Assembly (NCBI GenBank): GCA_017547125.1
Contig: JAFYQL010000053.1
Coordinates: 1 to 13,106 of the forward strand
DNA length: 13,106 nt
Reading direction: 5' to 3'
Source of the DNA: Bacillota bacterium
Lineage (GTDB): Bacteria > Bacillota > Clostridia > Lachnospirales > Anaerotignaceae
The first letter of the stretch is position 1. Each line of letters starts with the position of its first letter. The position numbers and the translations under genes were made by a program. Shown here in pieces: positions 1 through 5,708 of this stretch. The notes below the pieces were generated by a model. It ran no database searches. It was not told where the DNA came from and saw only the letters and a program-made list of their open reading frames with translations.

Positions 1-51
1 AAGCACCGATGCAAAAACCGATACCAGAATACTTAAAATAATTTTTCTCAT
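1..51 (-). CDS. N-terminus of an unidentified protein with a signal-peptide-like start (partial)
   Basis: Only the first 17 codons are inside the window; the gene runs off the left edge. They read MRKIILSILVSVFASVL: two basic residues followed by an uninterrupted hydrophobic run, as expected of a secretory signal peptide or a first membrane helix. The ATG is supported by an AAGGTGA ribosome binding site (57-63) five bases upstream. The gene begins just past the terminator of the isocitrate dehydrogenase operon, so it is probably a separate unit. The function cannot be told from this fragment, but an exported or membrane-anchored protein is likely. Confidence 0.6.
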   Translation of the reverse strand, partial: MRKIILSILVSVFASVL

Positions 52-95
52 AAAAATCACCTTGTACATTATATGAACAGAGGCTCTTTTTATGA

Positions 96-128
96 ACAAA
101 AAGAAAAGCCCATCAAATGATGGGCTTT
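96..128 (-). terminator. Rho-independent terminator of the citrate synthase-luxS-icd operon
   Basis: Reading the minus strand, the stem AAAGCCCATC (119-128) pairs with its complement (105-114) around a 4-base loop. A T-rich tract (TTTTCTTTTT) follows. It lies directly after the stop codon of the isocitrate dehydrogenase gene. Confidence 0.9.
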
Positions 129-131
129 AAA

Positions 132-1295
132 TTACATTGCTTTTATTGTATCAATTATGTAGTTTGTAAGTTCTTCGTTTGTTGCTCCGTCGCTTCTGCC
201 TGTTGTGAAAATCTTTCTTTCCGTAACCGTGCAGATATCAAGGGCCTTTTCAAGCTTTTCAGCTTCATTCTGATAGCCGATATGTGAAAGAAGAAGCACA
301 ACCGCTCTCATCACTGAGCAAGGGTCTGCATACTGCGCTCTGCCTTCTTCAACCATTCTTGGTGCGCTGCCATGGATAGCCTCAAACATAGCATATTTGT
401 TGCCGATGTTGCTGCTGCCGGCTGTGCCTACGCCGCCCTGAAATTCAGCTGCTTCGTCTGTGATGATATCTCCATAAAGGTTTGGAAGAACCATAACCTG
501 GAAATCACGTCTACGCTTTTCGTCAATAAGCTTGGCAGTCATAATGTCAACATACCAGTCATCAACTGCGATGCCCGGATATTCCTTTGCCATATTGTAG
601 AATACTTCAAGGAACTTGCCGTCTGTTGTTTTGATGATATTTGCTTTAGTTACGGCTGTTACTCTTGTTTTGCCGTTTTTCTTTGCATATTCAAAGGCTG
701 TTCTGATAATTCTTTCTGTGCCTTCCTGTGTTGTGATAGTAAAGTCAACATTGATGTCGTCATTAACCGCAAAACCTTTACTGCCCACTGCATATGCGCC
801 TTCTGTGTTTTCTCTGAAGAATGTCCAGTCAATACCAAGCTCAGGCACTCTTACAGGACGCACGTTAGCAAAAAGGTCAAGTTCCTTACGCATCATAACA
901 TTTGCGCTTTCGATATTTGGCCAGCCGTCACCTTTTCTTGGTGTAGTTGTAGGGCCTTTGAGAATAACGTGGCACTTTTTGATTTCTTCAAGAACATCAT
1001 CAGGAATAGCCTTCATCGCTTCTGCCCTTTTTTCGATAGTAAGGCCTTCAATATCTCTTATTTCAACCTTGCCCTTTGCAATATCACCAGCAAGAAGATA
1101 CTCCATTATTCTTTTGCTCTGTGCAGTAATAGCAGGTCCAATGCCGTCGCCGCCTGCAACACCAATTATTATGGTTTCAAGTTTTGCGAAGTCCACAGGC
1201 TCTTTTGTGGCATTCATTCTTTCAACTCTTTTAAGCTGTTCTTCAAGTAAAGCAGCAAATTTTTCTTTTGCTATTGCTATTTTATCCATATACAT
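132..1295 (-). CDS. icd: Isocitrate dehydrogenase (IDH/IPMDH family)
   Basis: Oxidative decarboxylation of isocitrate to 2-oxoglutarate, in the cytoplasm. About 387 residues, the usual length for prokaryotic homodimeric IDH. Visible family marks: GDGIGP near residue 50; the substrate-phosphate site S-x-N-x3-R (SANVMMR, about 130-136), whose spacing matches Ser113/Asn115/Arg119 of E. coli IDH and argues against isopropylmalate dehydrogenase; RENTEGAY near 161-168; the metal-binding stretch NLYGDIITDEA near 272-282; and AIHGSAP near 306-312. Coenzyme preference is unclear: the two residues after HGSAP are Arg-Met, neither the Lys-Tyr of NADP enzymes nor a typical NAD pair. The gene is third in an operon behind a Re-citrate-synthase-like gene and luxS, which supports a role in 2-oxoglutarate and glutamate synthesis. 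The start is uncertain: GTG at 1298, ATG at 1295 and ATG at 1289 are in frame behind a weak AGAAAG; the last gives an N-terminus MDKIAIAKEKF that looks natural. Confidence 0.92.
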   Translation of the reverse strand: MYMDKIAIAKEKFAALLEEQLKRVERMNATKEPVDFAKLETIIIGVAGGDGIGPAITAQSKRIMEYLLAGDIAKGKVEIRDIEGLTIEKRAEAMKAIPDDVLEEIKKCHVILKGPTTTPRKGDGWPNIESANVMMRKELDLFANVRPVRVPELGIDWTFFRENTEGAYAVGSKGFAVNDDINVDFTITTQEGTERIIRTAFEYAKKNGKTRVTAVTKANIIKTTDGKFLEVFYNMAKEYPGIAVDDWYVDIMTAKLIDEKRRRDFQVMVLPNLYGDIITDEAAEFQGGVGTAGSSNIGNKYAMFEAIHGSAPRMVEEGRAQYADPCSVMRAVVLLLSHIGYQNEAEKLEKALDICTVTERKIFTTGRSDGATNEELTNYIIDTIKAM

Positions 1296-1309
1296 CACAA
1301 CTTTCTGTT

Positions 1310-1828
1310 TTAGTCTTCAAGATATACGTATTTATGGAAGTCTCCCTGTTCTTTCATTTCTTTCACAACATCGTATAACTCTTTTTCTGCCTTAAGGGCG
1401 ATATCCATACCGCCAAGTGTAAGGTAGTTTCCGCACTGAAGTGCATTTTTGGCAGGAACTTCCTGCATTTTTTCAATATAAAGACAGCTGTCTTCAAGTA
1501 ATTTTGAAAGTATTTCAAAATATTTATCTTCTGCTGTATCAAGGAAATTGAGCACAAGATAGTATCCTGTCTGGCAGCCCATAGGTCCAAAATATGCCAC
1601 TGCCATATTTTCTATATTTTCTGCGCAGTCTCTTACTGCAGTTGCAAAGCAGTGTTCAAAAGTGTGCATTTCTTCGTTTGAAATGCCCTCCTCCTTGTAA
1701 GGAACTCTCATTCTCACATCAAGAGTTACTGTTGAAACGTTGCTCATTCTATCAATTTTTGAAAGGTAAACACCTCTGCCCATACGGCTGTGGTCCACAT
1801 TAAAAGTTACACTGTTTTTCATTTTCAT
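1310..1828 (-). CDS. luxS: S-ribosylhomocysteine lyase (LuxS)
   Basis: Cleaves S-ribosylhomocysteine to homocysteine and DPD, the precursor of autoinducer-2, recycling the product of S-adenosylmethionine-dependent methylation. The 172-residue product keeps all key LuxS positions, offset by about one from B. subtilis LuxS for most of its length: His13 (substrate site), Arg39, the HTFEH motif with zinc ligands His55 and His59 and catalytic Glu58, catalytic Cys85 in GPMGCQTGYY, and third zinc ligand Cys132 in LQCGNY. YFGPMGC is the clostridial variant. I start at ATG 1828 because GGAGG (1838-1842) sits nine bases upstream; the longer open frame to 1900 would run into the upstream gene. It begins 16 bases after the citrate-synthase-like gene and ends 14 bases before icd, so the three are almost certainly cotranscribed. 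Finding luxS inside a citrate/IDH operon is unexpected; usual partners are methyl-cycle or sulfur genes. Confidence 0.93.
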   Translation of the reverse strand: MKMKNSVTFNVDHSRMGRGVYLSKIDRMSNVSTVTLDVRMRVPYKEEGISNEEMHTFEHCFATAVRDCAENIENMAVAYFGPMGCQTGYYLVLNFLDTAEDKYFEILSKLLEDSCLYIEKMQEVPAKNALQCGNYLTLGGMDIALKAEKELYDVVKEMKEQGDFHKYVYLED

Positions 1829-1844
1829 GAAGTTTTTCCTCCGA

Positions 1845-3227
1845 TTATGTAAATCTAGGACGTGAAAGCTGATCCATTGTTTTAAGTGTAATTTCTTCAA
1901 GCTCTTCGTCTGTTATAACTGTTACTCGGCCTTCATTATACTGTTCATTTACCCAGTTGTAAACTATTTCTACCACAGGGTCAGCCTTGCTCACTGCCGC
2001 TTCGCCTCTTAAGTGGAAGTTTGTATTAATCCAGTGGGCAATGCCTGATGTGCCTGATGTGTTGCTGATAGCAATTTTAACAGGTCTGTTAAGTATCTTG
2101 TCAGTATTGAAGATATTATAGATTTCTTCGTTCTTAAGAAGTCCGTCGGCGTGGATACCTGCTCTTGTCACGTTGAAATTCTTTCCTACAAAAGGTGTCA
2201 TTGGAGGAATTTCGTATCCAAGTTCTCTTTCAAAATACTTGGCGATTTCTGTGATAACAGTTGGGTCCATACCATCAAGAGTGCCTCTGAGCTGGGCATA
2301 TTCAAATACCATCGCTTCAAGAGGAGTGTTGCCTGTTCTTTCGCCTATGCCAAGAAGTGAACAGTTGATACTACTTGCGCCGTAAAGCCAAGCATAAGTA
2401 GCATTGTTTACCGCTCTATAGAAGTCATTATGTCCGTACCATTCAATAAGTTCACTTGGCACGCCAGCATAAGTCTTGAGACCATATATAATACCAGGTA
2501 CGCTTCTAGGAAGAACTGCACCAGGATATGTTACACCATAACCAAGAGTATCGCAGGCTCTGATTTTTACAGGCACGCCGGTTTCTTTTGACAGATTCAT
2601 AAGTGCTTCTGCAAAAGGAACTACAAAGCCGTAAAAGTCTGCTCTTGTGATGTCTTCAAAGTGGCATCTTGGTTTAACGCCTGTTTCTATACATTCACGC
2701 ACAACACCAATATAGTGGTCAATTGCCTGACGGCGTGTCATGTGCATTTTGTGGAAAATATGATAATCGGAACAGCTTACAAGTATGCCTGTTTCTCTCA
2801 GGCCGATATCCTTAACCAGCTGGAAGTCTTTTTTTGATGCTCTTATCCAGCTTGTAATTTCAGGAAATTCGTAACCTCTTTCAAGACATTTATAAACTGC
2901 TTCCTGGTCTTTTCTTGTATAAAGGAAAAACTCGCTCATCTTTACAATGCCGTTAGGGCCTGAAAGACGATGAAGAAGATCAAAAATGTGTGTCATCTGC
3001 TCAACTGTATATGGCTGACGGCTCTGCTGACCATCACGAAATGTTGTGTCTGTAATCCAGAATTTTTCCGGAACTTCCATAGGAACGTGACGATGGTTAA
3101 AAACTACTTTAGGTACTTCGTCGTATGTAAAATATTCTCTGTAAAGGTTTGGATCCTTAACATCAATAAGTGGATATGACTGAGTTGCACTTTCAAGAAG
3201 GTTGGTTTTTCTATTAAACTCGTACAT
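1845..3227 (-). CDS. Re-citrate synthase-like protein (isopropylmalate/homocitrate synthase superfamily)
   Basis: Predicted to condense acetyl-CoA with a 2-oxo acid; from context most likely oxaloacetate, giving citrate (Re-citrate synthase as in Clostridium kluyveri). The 460-residue protein has the DRE-TIM metallolyase signature DTTFRDGQQ (60-68) with the divalent-metal Asp60, a metal-site GHND (265-268), the second family signature GIGERTGN (293-300), and HADG (359-362) in the C-terminal part. A long non-catalytic N-terminal stretch (about 1-55) and the absence of an evident leucine-sensing regulatory domain argue against a standard 2-isopropylmalate synthase. Genetic linkage to isocitrate dehydrogenase favours citrate over isopropylmalate or homocitrate. 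It is first in the operon, with SD GGGGTGA (3234-3240) and ATG at 3227. Homocitrate or citramalate synthase activity remains possible: superfamily assignment is firm, substrate assignment is inference. Confidence 0.78.
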   Translation of the reverse strand: MYEFNRKTNLLESATQSYPLIDVKDPNLYREYFTYDEVPKVVFNHRHVPMEVPEKFWITDTTFRDGQQSRQPYTVEQMTHIFDLLHRLSGPNGIVKMSEFFLYTRKDQEAVYKCLERGYEFPEITSWIRASKKDFQLVKDIGLRETGILVSCSDYHIFHKMHMTRRQAIDHYIGVVRECIETGVKPRCHFEDITRADFYGFVVPFAEALMNLSKETGVPVKIRACDTLGYGVTYPGAVLPRSVPGIIYGLKTYAGVPSELIEWYGHNDFYRAVNNATYAWLYGASSINCSLLGIGERTGNTPLEAMVFEYAQLRGTLDGMDPTVITEIAKYFERELGYEIPPMTPFVGKNFNVTRAGIHADGLLKNEEIYNIFNTDKILNRPVKIAISNTSGTSGIAHWINTNFHLRGEAAVSKADPVVEIVYNWVNEQYNEGRVTVITDEELEEITLKTMDQLSRPRFT

Positions 3228-3267
3228 TTTTAATCACCCCTGACTAGCTTTTTTTGCTTATTTTAGT

Positions 3268-3296
3268 ATTTTAATATGGTACAAAAGTACCGTCAA
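3268..3296 (-). promoter_or_regulatory. Sigma-A-type promoter of the citrate synthase-luxS-icd operon
   Basis: On the minus strand, TTGACG (3291-3296) is followed by an exactly 17-base spacer and TAAAAT (3268-3273), placing the transcription start near 3261, about 34 bases ahead of the first start codon. It is the best promoter-like sequence upstream of this operon. Confidence 0.8.
3278..3291. repeat. Perfect inverted repeat (5-4-5) in the citrate operon promoter spacer; candidate operator
   Basis: GGTAC-AAAA-GTACC is a perfect palindrome with a 4-base centre. It occupies most of the spacer between the -35 and -10 boxes and touches the last base of the -35 box. A dimeric repressor bound here would block RNA polymerase. 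The regulator is not identifiable from the window. Confidence 0.5.
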
Positions 3297-3681
3297 GGCA
3301 CTGAAATAAAATACGGCAAAAGAACCAAAAATTACTTCGCGGACAAATGTCCTCACTGTGCATATGTGTGAATTGTCATAAATTTTATTTATAACCAATA
3401 TAATAATACAACATCACACAACGAAAGGCCGTACAAAAATGATTATAAAAGCCTTGTATGCACCGCCTTGTTTCAGTGCATCTTCCTACAAATCATCGCC
3501 AGAAAAAAGCCTCACCGACAAAGAAGCTTCCGAAAAAAATACCATCTTGAGCACATCTGAAAATTCATCCAAACCTGATAAAAAAGCTATTTTTGCCACA
3601 GAAAAATGCAGTTGTTCAATCAAAAAAAGGAACCATTTCTGCGTTTCTCCGTTTATAATTATGCTTTTGCTTATTACACAA
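3297..3681. other. Gene-poor stretch between two minus-strand units; weak small-ORF evidence on both strands
   Basis: No convincing gene. On the plus strand an 86-codon frame (3439-3699) follows a GAAAGG about ten bases before its ATG, and a TATAAT-like hexamer lies near 3398, but its best -35 (TTGTCA) is about 20 bases away. The product is Ser/Lys-rich with no family resemblance, and its stop codon lies inside the terminator hairpin. On the minus strand a frame without a usable start reads about 65 codons (…NGETQKWFLFLIEQLHF…) to a stop near 3497. Either could be a decayed gene; a small RNA ending at the hairpin is also possible. Confidence 0.35.
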
Positions 3682-3710
3682 AAAAAGGGTACTTTTTAAG
3701 TACCCTTTTT
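3682..3710. terminator. Bidirectional rho-independent terminator
   Basis: A 13-base-pair stem (3682-3694 with 3698-3710) built on GGGTACTT/AAGTACCC is flanked by A and T runs on both sides. It can therefore end transcription of the minus-strand gene that stops at 3709, and of anything read from the left on the plus strand. Confidence 0.85.
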
Positions 3711-3978
3711 ATATAATCCCCGCAAATCGAAAAACTGTAAGACATCTGCTTCTTTCTTCATCGCTCATATTTGAAAAAATGCAAAGTGCCATGGCTCTTT
3801 TCTGCTGTGGTGTCAGTACTCCTTCTTTTTCAAGCATAGGAACAAAGCGCATTATCATCGCAGCATTTTCTGAAGACGTGCCATTTTTCATCATTTCGCT
3901 CATTTCCACAAGCAATTCTTTCTGTCTTTTTGTAAGGCAGTCAAATTCTTTGTTTTCAAATATTCTGTAATCCGCCAT
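3709..3978 (-). CDS. Small conserved-looking protein of unknown function
   Basis: Not recognised. The 89-residue product is predicted soluble and helical, with no signal peptide or membrane segment. It is rich in charged residues and methionine, with a middle segment (FVPMLEKEGVLTPQQKRAMALCIF, with VLTPQQKRAM in its centre) loosely echoing PYLNPALQKNVFVLMKLLEF in the preceding gene. The start is set at ATG 3978 because AGGAGG (3984-3989) lies five bases upstream; an in-frame ATG 15 bases earlier has no such site. The reading frame overlaps the end of the upstream gene by 23 bases, indicating translational coupling. It is the last gene of a unit headed by a subtilisin-like protease and is closed by the terminator at its 3' end. 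An accessory or regulatory role for the protease is possible, but that is guilt by association only. Confidence 0.7.
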   Translation of the reverse strand: MADYRIFENKEFDCLTKRQKELLVEMSEMMKNGTSSENAAMIMRFVPMLEKEGVLTPQQKRAMALCIFSNMSDEERSRCLTVFRFAGII

Positions 3979-4348
3979 TTTTCCCTCCTGCAAAGTTTCG
4001 TATCATAACCATTCTGAAAAGTGTATCAAAAACCTTCTTTTCTTCTTCATTCAGGCTTTTTCGCACATCCTGTGCCATTTTGCTTGTGTTTATAAAACTA
4101 AAAGGCTGCTCTTTGCTCTGCATGGCCATCACGCTTTTCTCCGAAGAAAACCTTTTAAATTCCAGCAGCTTCATAAGCACAAACACATTTTTCTGCAGAG
4201 CCGGGTTAAGATAGGGAATCGCTGCCGAAAGTGCATTTATCTGCCTTGAATAAAGGCTTTTATCAGCCGTTTCGGTGTTCTCCGTTTCTTTCTTCCCAAC
4301 AGGAAAAAGGTTATTCAATAATAAATCAAGGGAATTTTTGTCTTCCAT
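3956..4348 (-). CDS. Small protein of unknown function, middle gene of the protease operon
   Basis: Not recognised. 130 residues, no signal peptide, no transmembrane segment. A polar, probably flexible region (about 20-36) is followed by an amphipathic helical segment AIPYLNPALQKNVFVLMKLLE (about 43-63; PYLNPALQKN in the middle), then a second helical region near the C-terminus (NEEEKKVFDTLFRMVMIRN). The ATG at 4348 follows GCGGAGG with a short four-base gap; an in-frame ATG at 4363 lacks a good ribosome site. It begins 56 bases after the protease stop codon with no terminator between, and its 3' end overlaps the next gene by 23 bases. The similar Pro-x-Leu/Gln-Lys-rich segment in both small proteins hints that they could be distant paralogues or partners, though at this length chance resemblance cannot be excluded. 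Confidence 0.7.
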   Translation of the reverse strand: MEDKNSLDLLLNNLFPVGKKETENTETADKSLYSRQINALSAAIPYLNPALQKNVFVLMKLLEFKRFSSEKSVMAMQSKEQPFSFINTSKMAQDVRKSLNEEEKKVFDTLFRMVMIRNFAGGKNGGLQNI

Positions 4349-4404
4349 AATGCCTCCGCACACATTTCTTAAAACAATTTTATTAGCCTGTTTATCAAAA
4401 AATG

Positions 4405-5268
4405 CTATGCGAATATTTCTTCTATGTTAAGCAGCCGCTTTCCGTTATTTTTAAGCGTTGCCGAAACTATCTTTTCTTTAACTTCACCAGGTGAAAGGTA
4501 TGGGAATTTTTGTAAAACAAGTGCTGCCGTTCCGCTCACCATAGGCGTAGCCATTGAAGTTCCGCTCATTTTAACATAATAGTCGCCCACCACCTTTTCT
4601 TTGCTGCGATGACCGCCTTCAAAAGAAAAGCTTTCTGCCATACAGGATATAATATCCCGTCCCGGCGCAAAAATCTCCGGCTTAAAATAAACCCTGCCGC
4701 CGTCTCTTATTTTGAAACGGACGTTTTCTTCCCAGCTGCCTACGGTTATTATATCTGGGTTTATTCCAGGCGACGTGATACCGCTTGGATTATTGTTTCC
4801 TGCTGCAGCACACACAGTTATTCCGTTTTTCCACATCTCTGCCACAGATGATGAAAGCGACTTGCTTACAGTTGTTTCACTGCTGCCCACCGACATATTA
4901 ACAACCTTTATATTATATCTTTCTTTATTTTTCAGCACCCAGTTTATGGCATCTATACTCCACCGCACCGTGCCGCTGCCAAACTCATCAAGTATTTTCA
5001 AAACCACAATATTACAATTTGGTGCAATGCCTTTATAAAGTCCGTCGCTCATTTTTCCATTTCCGCCAAGTATTCCGCACACATGAGTGCCGTGACCATT
5101 ATCATCATAGGCCTCTTTTCTTCCGTTAACAAAATCCTTAAAGCACACCACACGTTTGTCTATATCCTGATGAACAAATACACCGGTATCAAGCACTGCA
5201 ACACATACGTTTCTTCCGTCAAGGCCGTCAGGCACACGGCATCTTATAATCTGTGCGGCAAAATTCAT
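4405..5268 (-). CDS. Subtilisin-family (S8) serine protease, intracellular type
   Basis: Endopeptidase of the subtilase family with a complete catalytic set: Asp27 in AVLDTGV, His59 in GHGTHVCG, oxyanion-hole Asn158 in AAAGNNN and Ser238 in SGTSMATP. At 287 residues it is essentially the bare catalytic domain: there is no signal peptide, no inhibitor pro-domain and no C-terminal extension, so it probably acts in the cytoplasm (or forespore or mother cell) like AprX- or IspA-type enzymes. It begins at ATG 5268 behind AGGCGG; the residues before Asp27 are few, which fits a leaderless enzyme. It heads a probable three-gene unit with two unknown small proteins. A sigma-A promoter is not obvious upstream; an AC-N17-CATAAAATG arrangement near 5298-5325 (minus strand) loosely resembles a mother-cell sigma-K promoter, which is only a suggestion. 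Function and substrate are unknown. Confidence 0.93.
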   Translation of the reverse strand: MNFAAQIIRCRVPDGLDGRNVCVAVLDTGVFVHQDIDKRVVCFKDFVNGRKEAYDDNGHGTHVCGILGGNGKMSDGLYKGIAPNCNIVVLKILDEFGSGTVRWSIDAINWVLKNKERYNIKVVNMSVGSSETTVSKSLSSSVAEMWKNGITVCAAAGNNNPSGITSPGINPDIITVGSWEENVRFKIRDGGRVYFKPEIFAPGRDIISCMAESFSFEGGHRSKEKVVGDYYVKMSGTSMATPMVSGTAALVLQKFPYLSPGEVKEKIVSATLKNNGKRLLNIEEIFA

Positions 5269-5399
5269 AACCGGACCGCCTTTTACATTTGGTTATTTCA
5301 TTTTATGGACAGATATATCTTTTTGTTACCCTGTTATTTTCATACTGCTTGTTTCGGCATGTACCGATAAAAAATTTAAATTTAAGTCAATTTTTATTT

Positions 5400-5428
5400 T
5401 TGCCGCGCATACAATTACATTGTATAAC
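5400..5428 (+). promoter_or_regulatory. Promoter of the Cys-rich small protein gene
   Basis: TTGCCG (5400-5405), a 17-base spacer and TATAAC (5423-5428) fit a sigma-A promoter, with the start site near 5435. Overlapping it, CATACAAT (5408-5415) is an excellent match to the sigma-E -10 consensus, but the matching -35 element is only partial. The two readings cannot be separated by eye. Confidence 0.6.
5409..5425. repeat. Perfect 7-3-7 inverted repeat inside the promoter
   Basis: ATACAAT-TAC-ATTGTAT lies across the spacer and reaches into the -10 box. It is a plausible binding site for a dimeric regulator, although AT-rich palindromes also arise by chance. Confidence 0.45.
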
Positions 5429-5454
5429 TTATATTTCTTTGGAGGTAACTACTT

Positions 5455-5658
5455 ATGGCTAACTGTTCAAACAATGGATGTGGCGGAAACTGGCTTTGGA
5501 TTATCATTCTTCTTTTCCTTTGCGGAGGATGCGGCGGAAACTTAGTAGGCGGTGCAAGTACCGAAAACAATGACTGCTCCTGGATTATTATCCTTATCCT
5601 TCTTCTTTGCTGCTGCGGAAACAACTCAAATAACGGCTGCAGCATGTGTGAAGCATAA
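5455..5658 (+). CDS. Cys/Gly/Asn-rich small membrane protein (resembles 'chorion class high-cysteine' proteins)
   Basis: 67 residues with eleven cysteines and two short, strongly hydrophobic segments: WLWIIILLFL (about 13-22) and WIIILILLL (about 43-51). Each is flanked by Asn/Gly/Cys-rich stretches (NNGCGGN, CGGCGGN, CCCGNNSNNGC). The two halves look like an internal duplication, each ending in a Cys-Gly cluster. Similar small proteins in Clostridia carry the label 'chorion class high-cysteine HCB protein 13'; their role is not established, and association with spores or the envelope is a common guess. The ribosome site GGAGGT sits eight bases before the ATG, and the gene has its own promoter and terminator, so it is very likely real and well expressed. 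It is the only convincing plus-strand gene here, divergent from the protease and convergent with the LarA-family gene. Confidence 0.85.
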   Translation: MANCSNNGCGGNWLWIIILLFLCGGCGGNLVGGASTENNDCSWIIILILLLCCCGNNSNNGCSMCEA

Positions 5659-5669
5659 AGCAATAAAAA

Positions 5670-5696
5670 AATACCCGTTCATAATGAACGGGTATT
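5670..5696. terminator. Bidirectional terminator between convergent genes
   Basis: A perfect 12-bp stem (AATACCCGTTCA with its complement, TAA loop) has TTTTT downstream on the plus strand and TTTTTTATTG downstream on the minus strand. It serves the Cys-rich gene ending at 5658 and the LarA-family gene ending at 5709. Confidence 0.92.
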
Positions 5697-5708
5697 ATAC
5701 TTTTTAAA

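Noticed and set aside
61..100. Sigma-A promoter (TTCATA-N17-TATAAT) for the truncated left-hand gene
   Set aside because: With the -10 at 68-73 the transcript would start near 61, inside the gene's ribosome binding site (57-63), leaving almost no leader; kept only as a weak possibility.
372..1395. Long plus-strand open frames (292 and 259 codons) opposite icd
   Set aside because: They lie antisense to a clear isocitrate dehydrogenase gene, encode Cys/Phe/Ser-rich sequence without family resemblance and lack ribosome sites; they are shadows of the real gene.
1829..1900. Longer LuxS start giving 196 residues
   Set aside because: The extra 24 residues overlap the upstream gene, are not LuxS-like and ignore the strong GGAGG immediately before ATG 1828.
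3439..3699. 86-codon plus-strand frame as a confident gene
   Set aside because: Only a moderate ribosome site, poor -35 spacing, low-complexity Ser/Lys composition and a stop codon within the terminator; described instead as an unassigned stretch.
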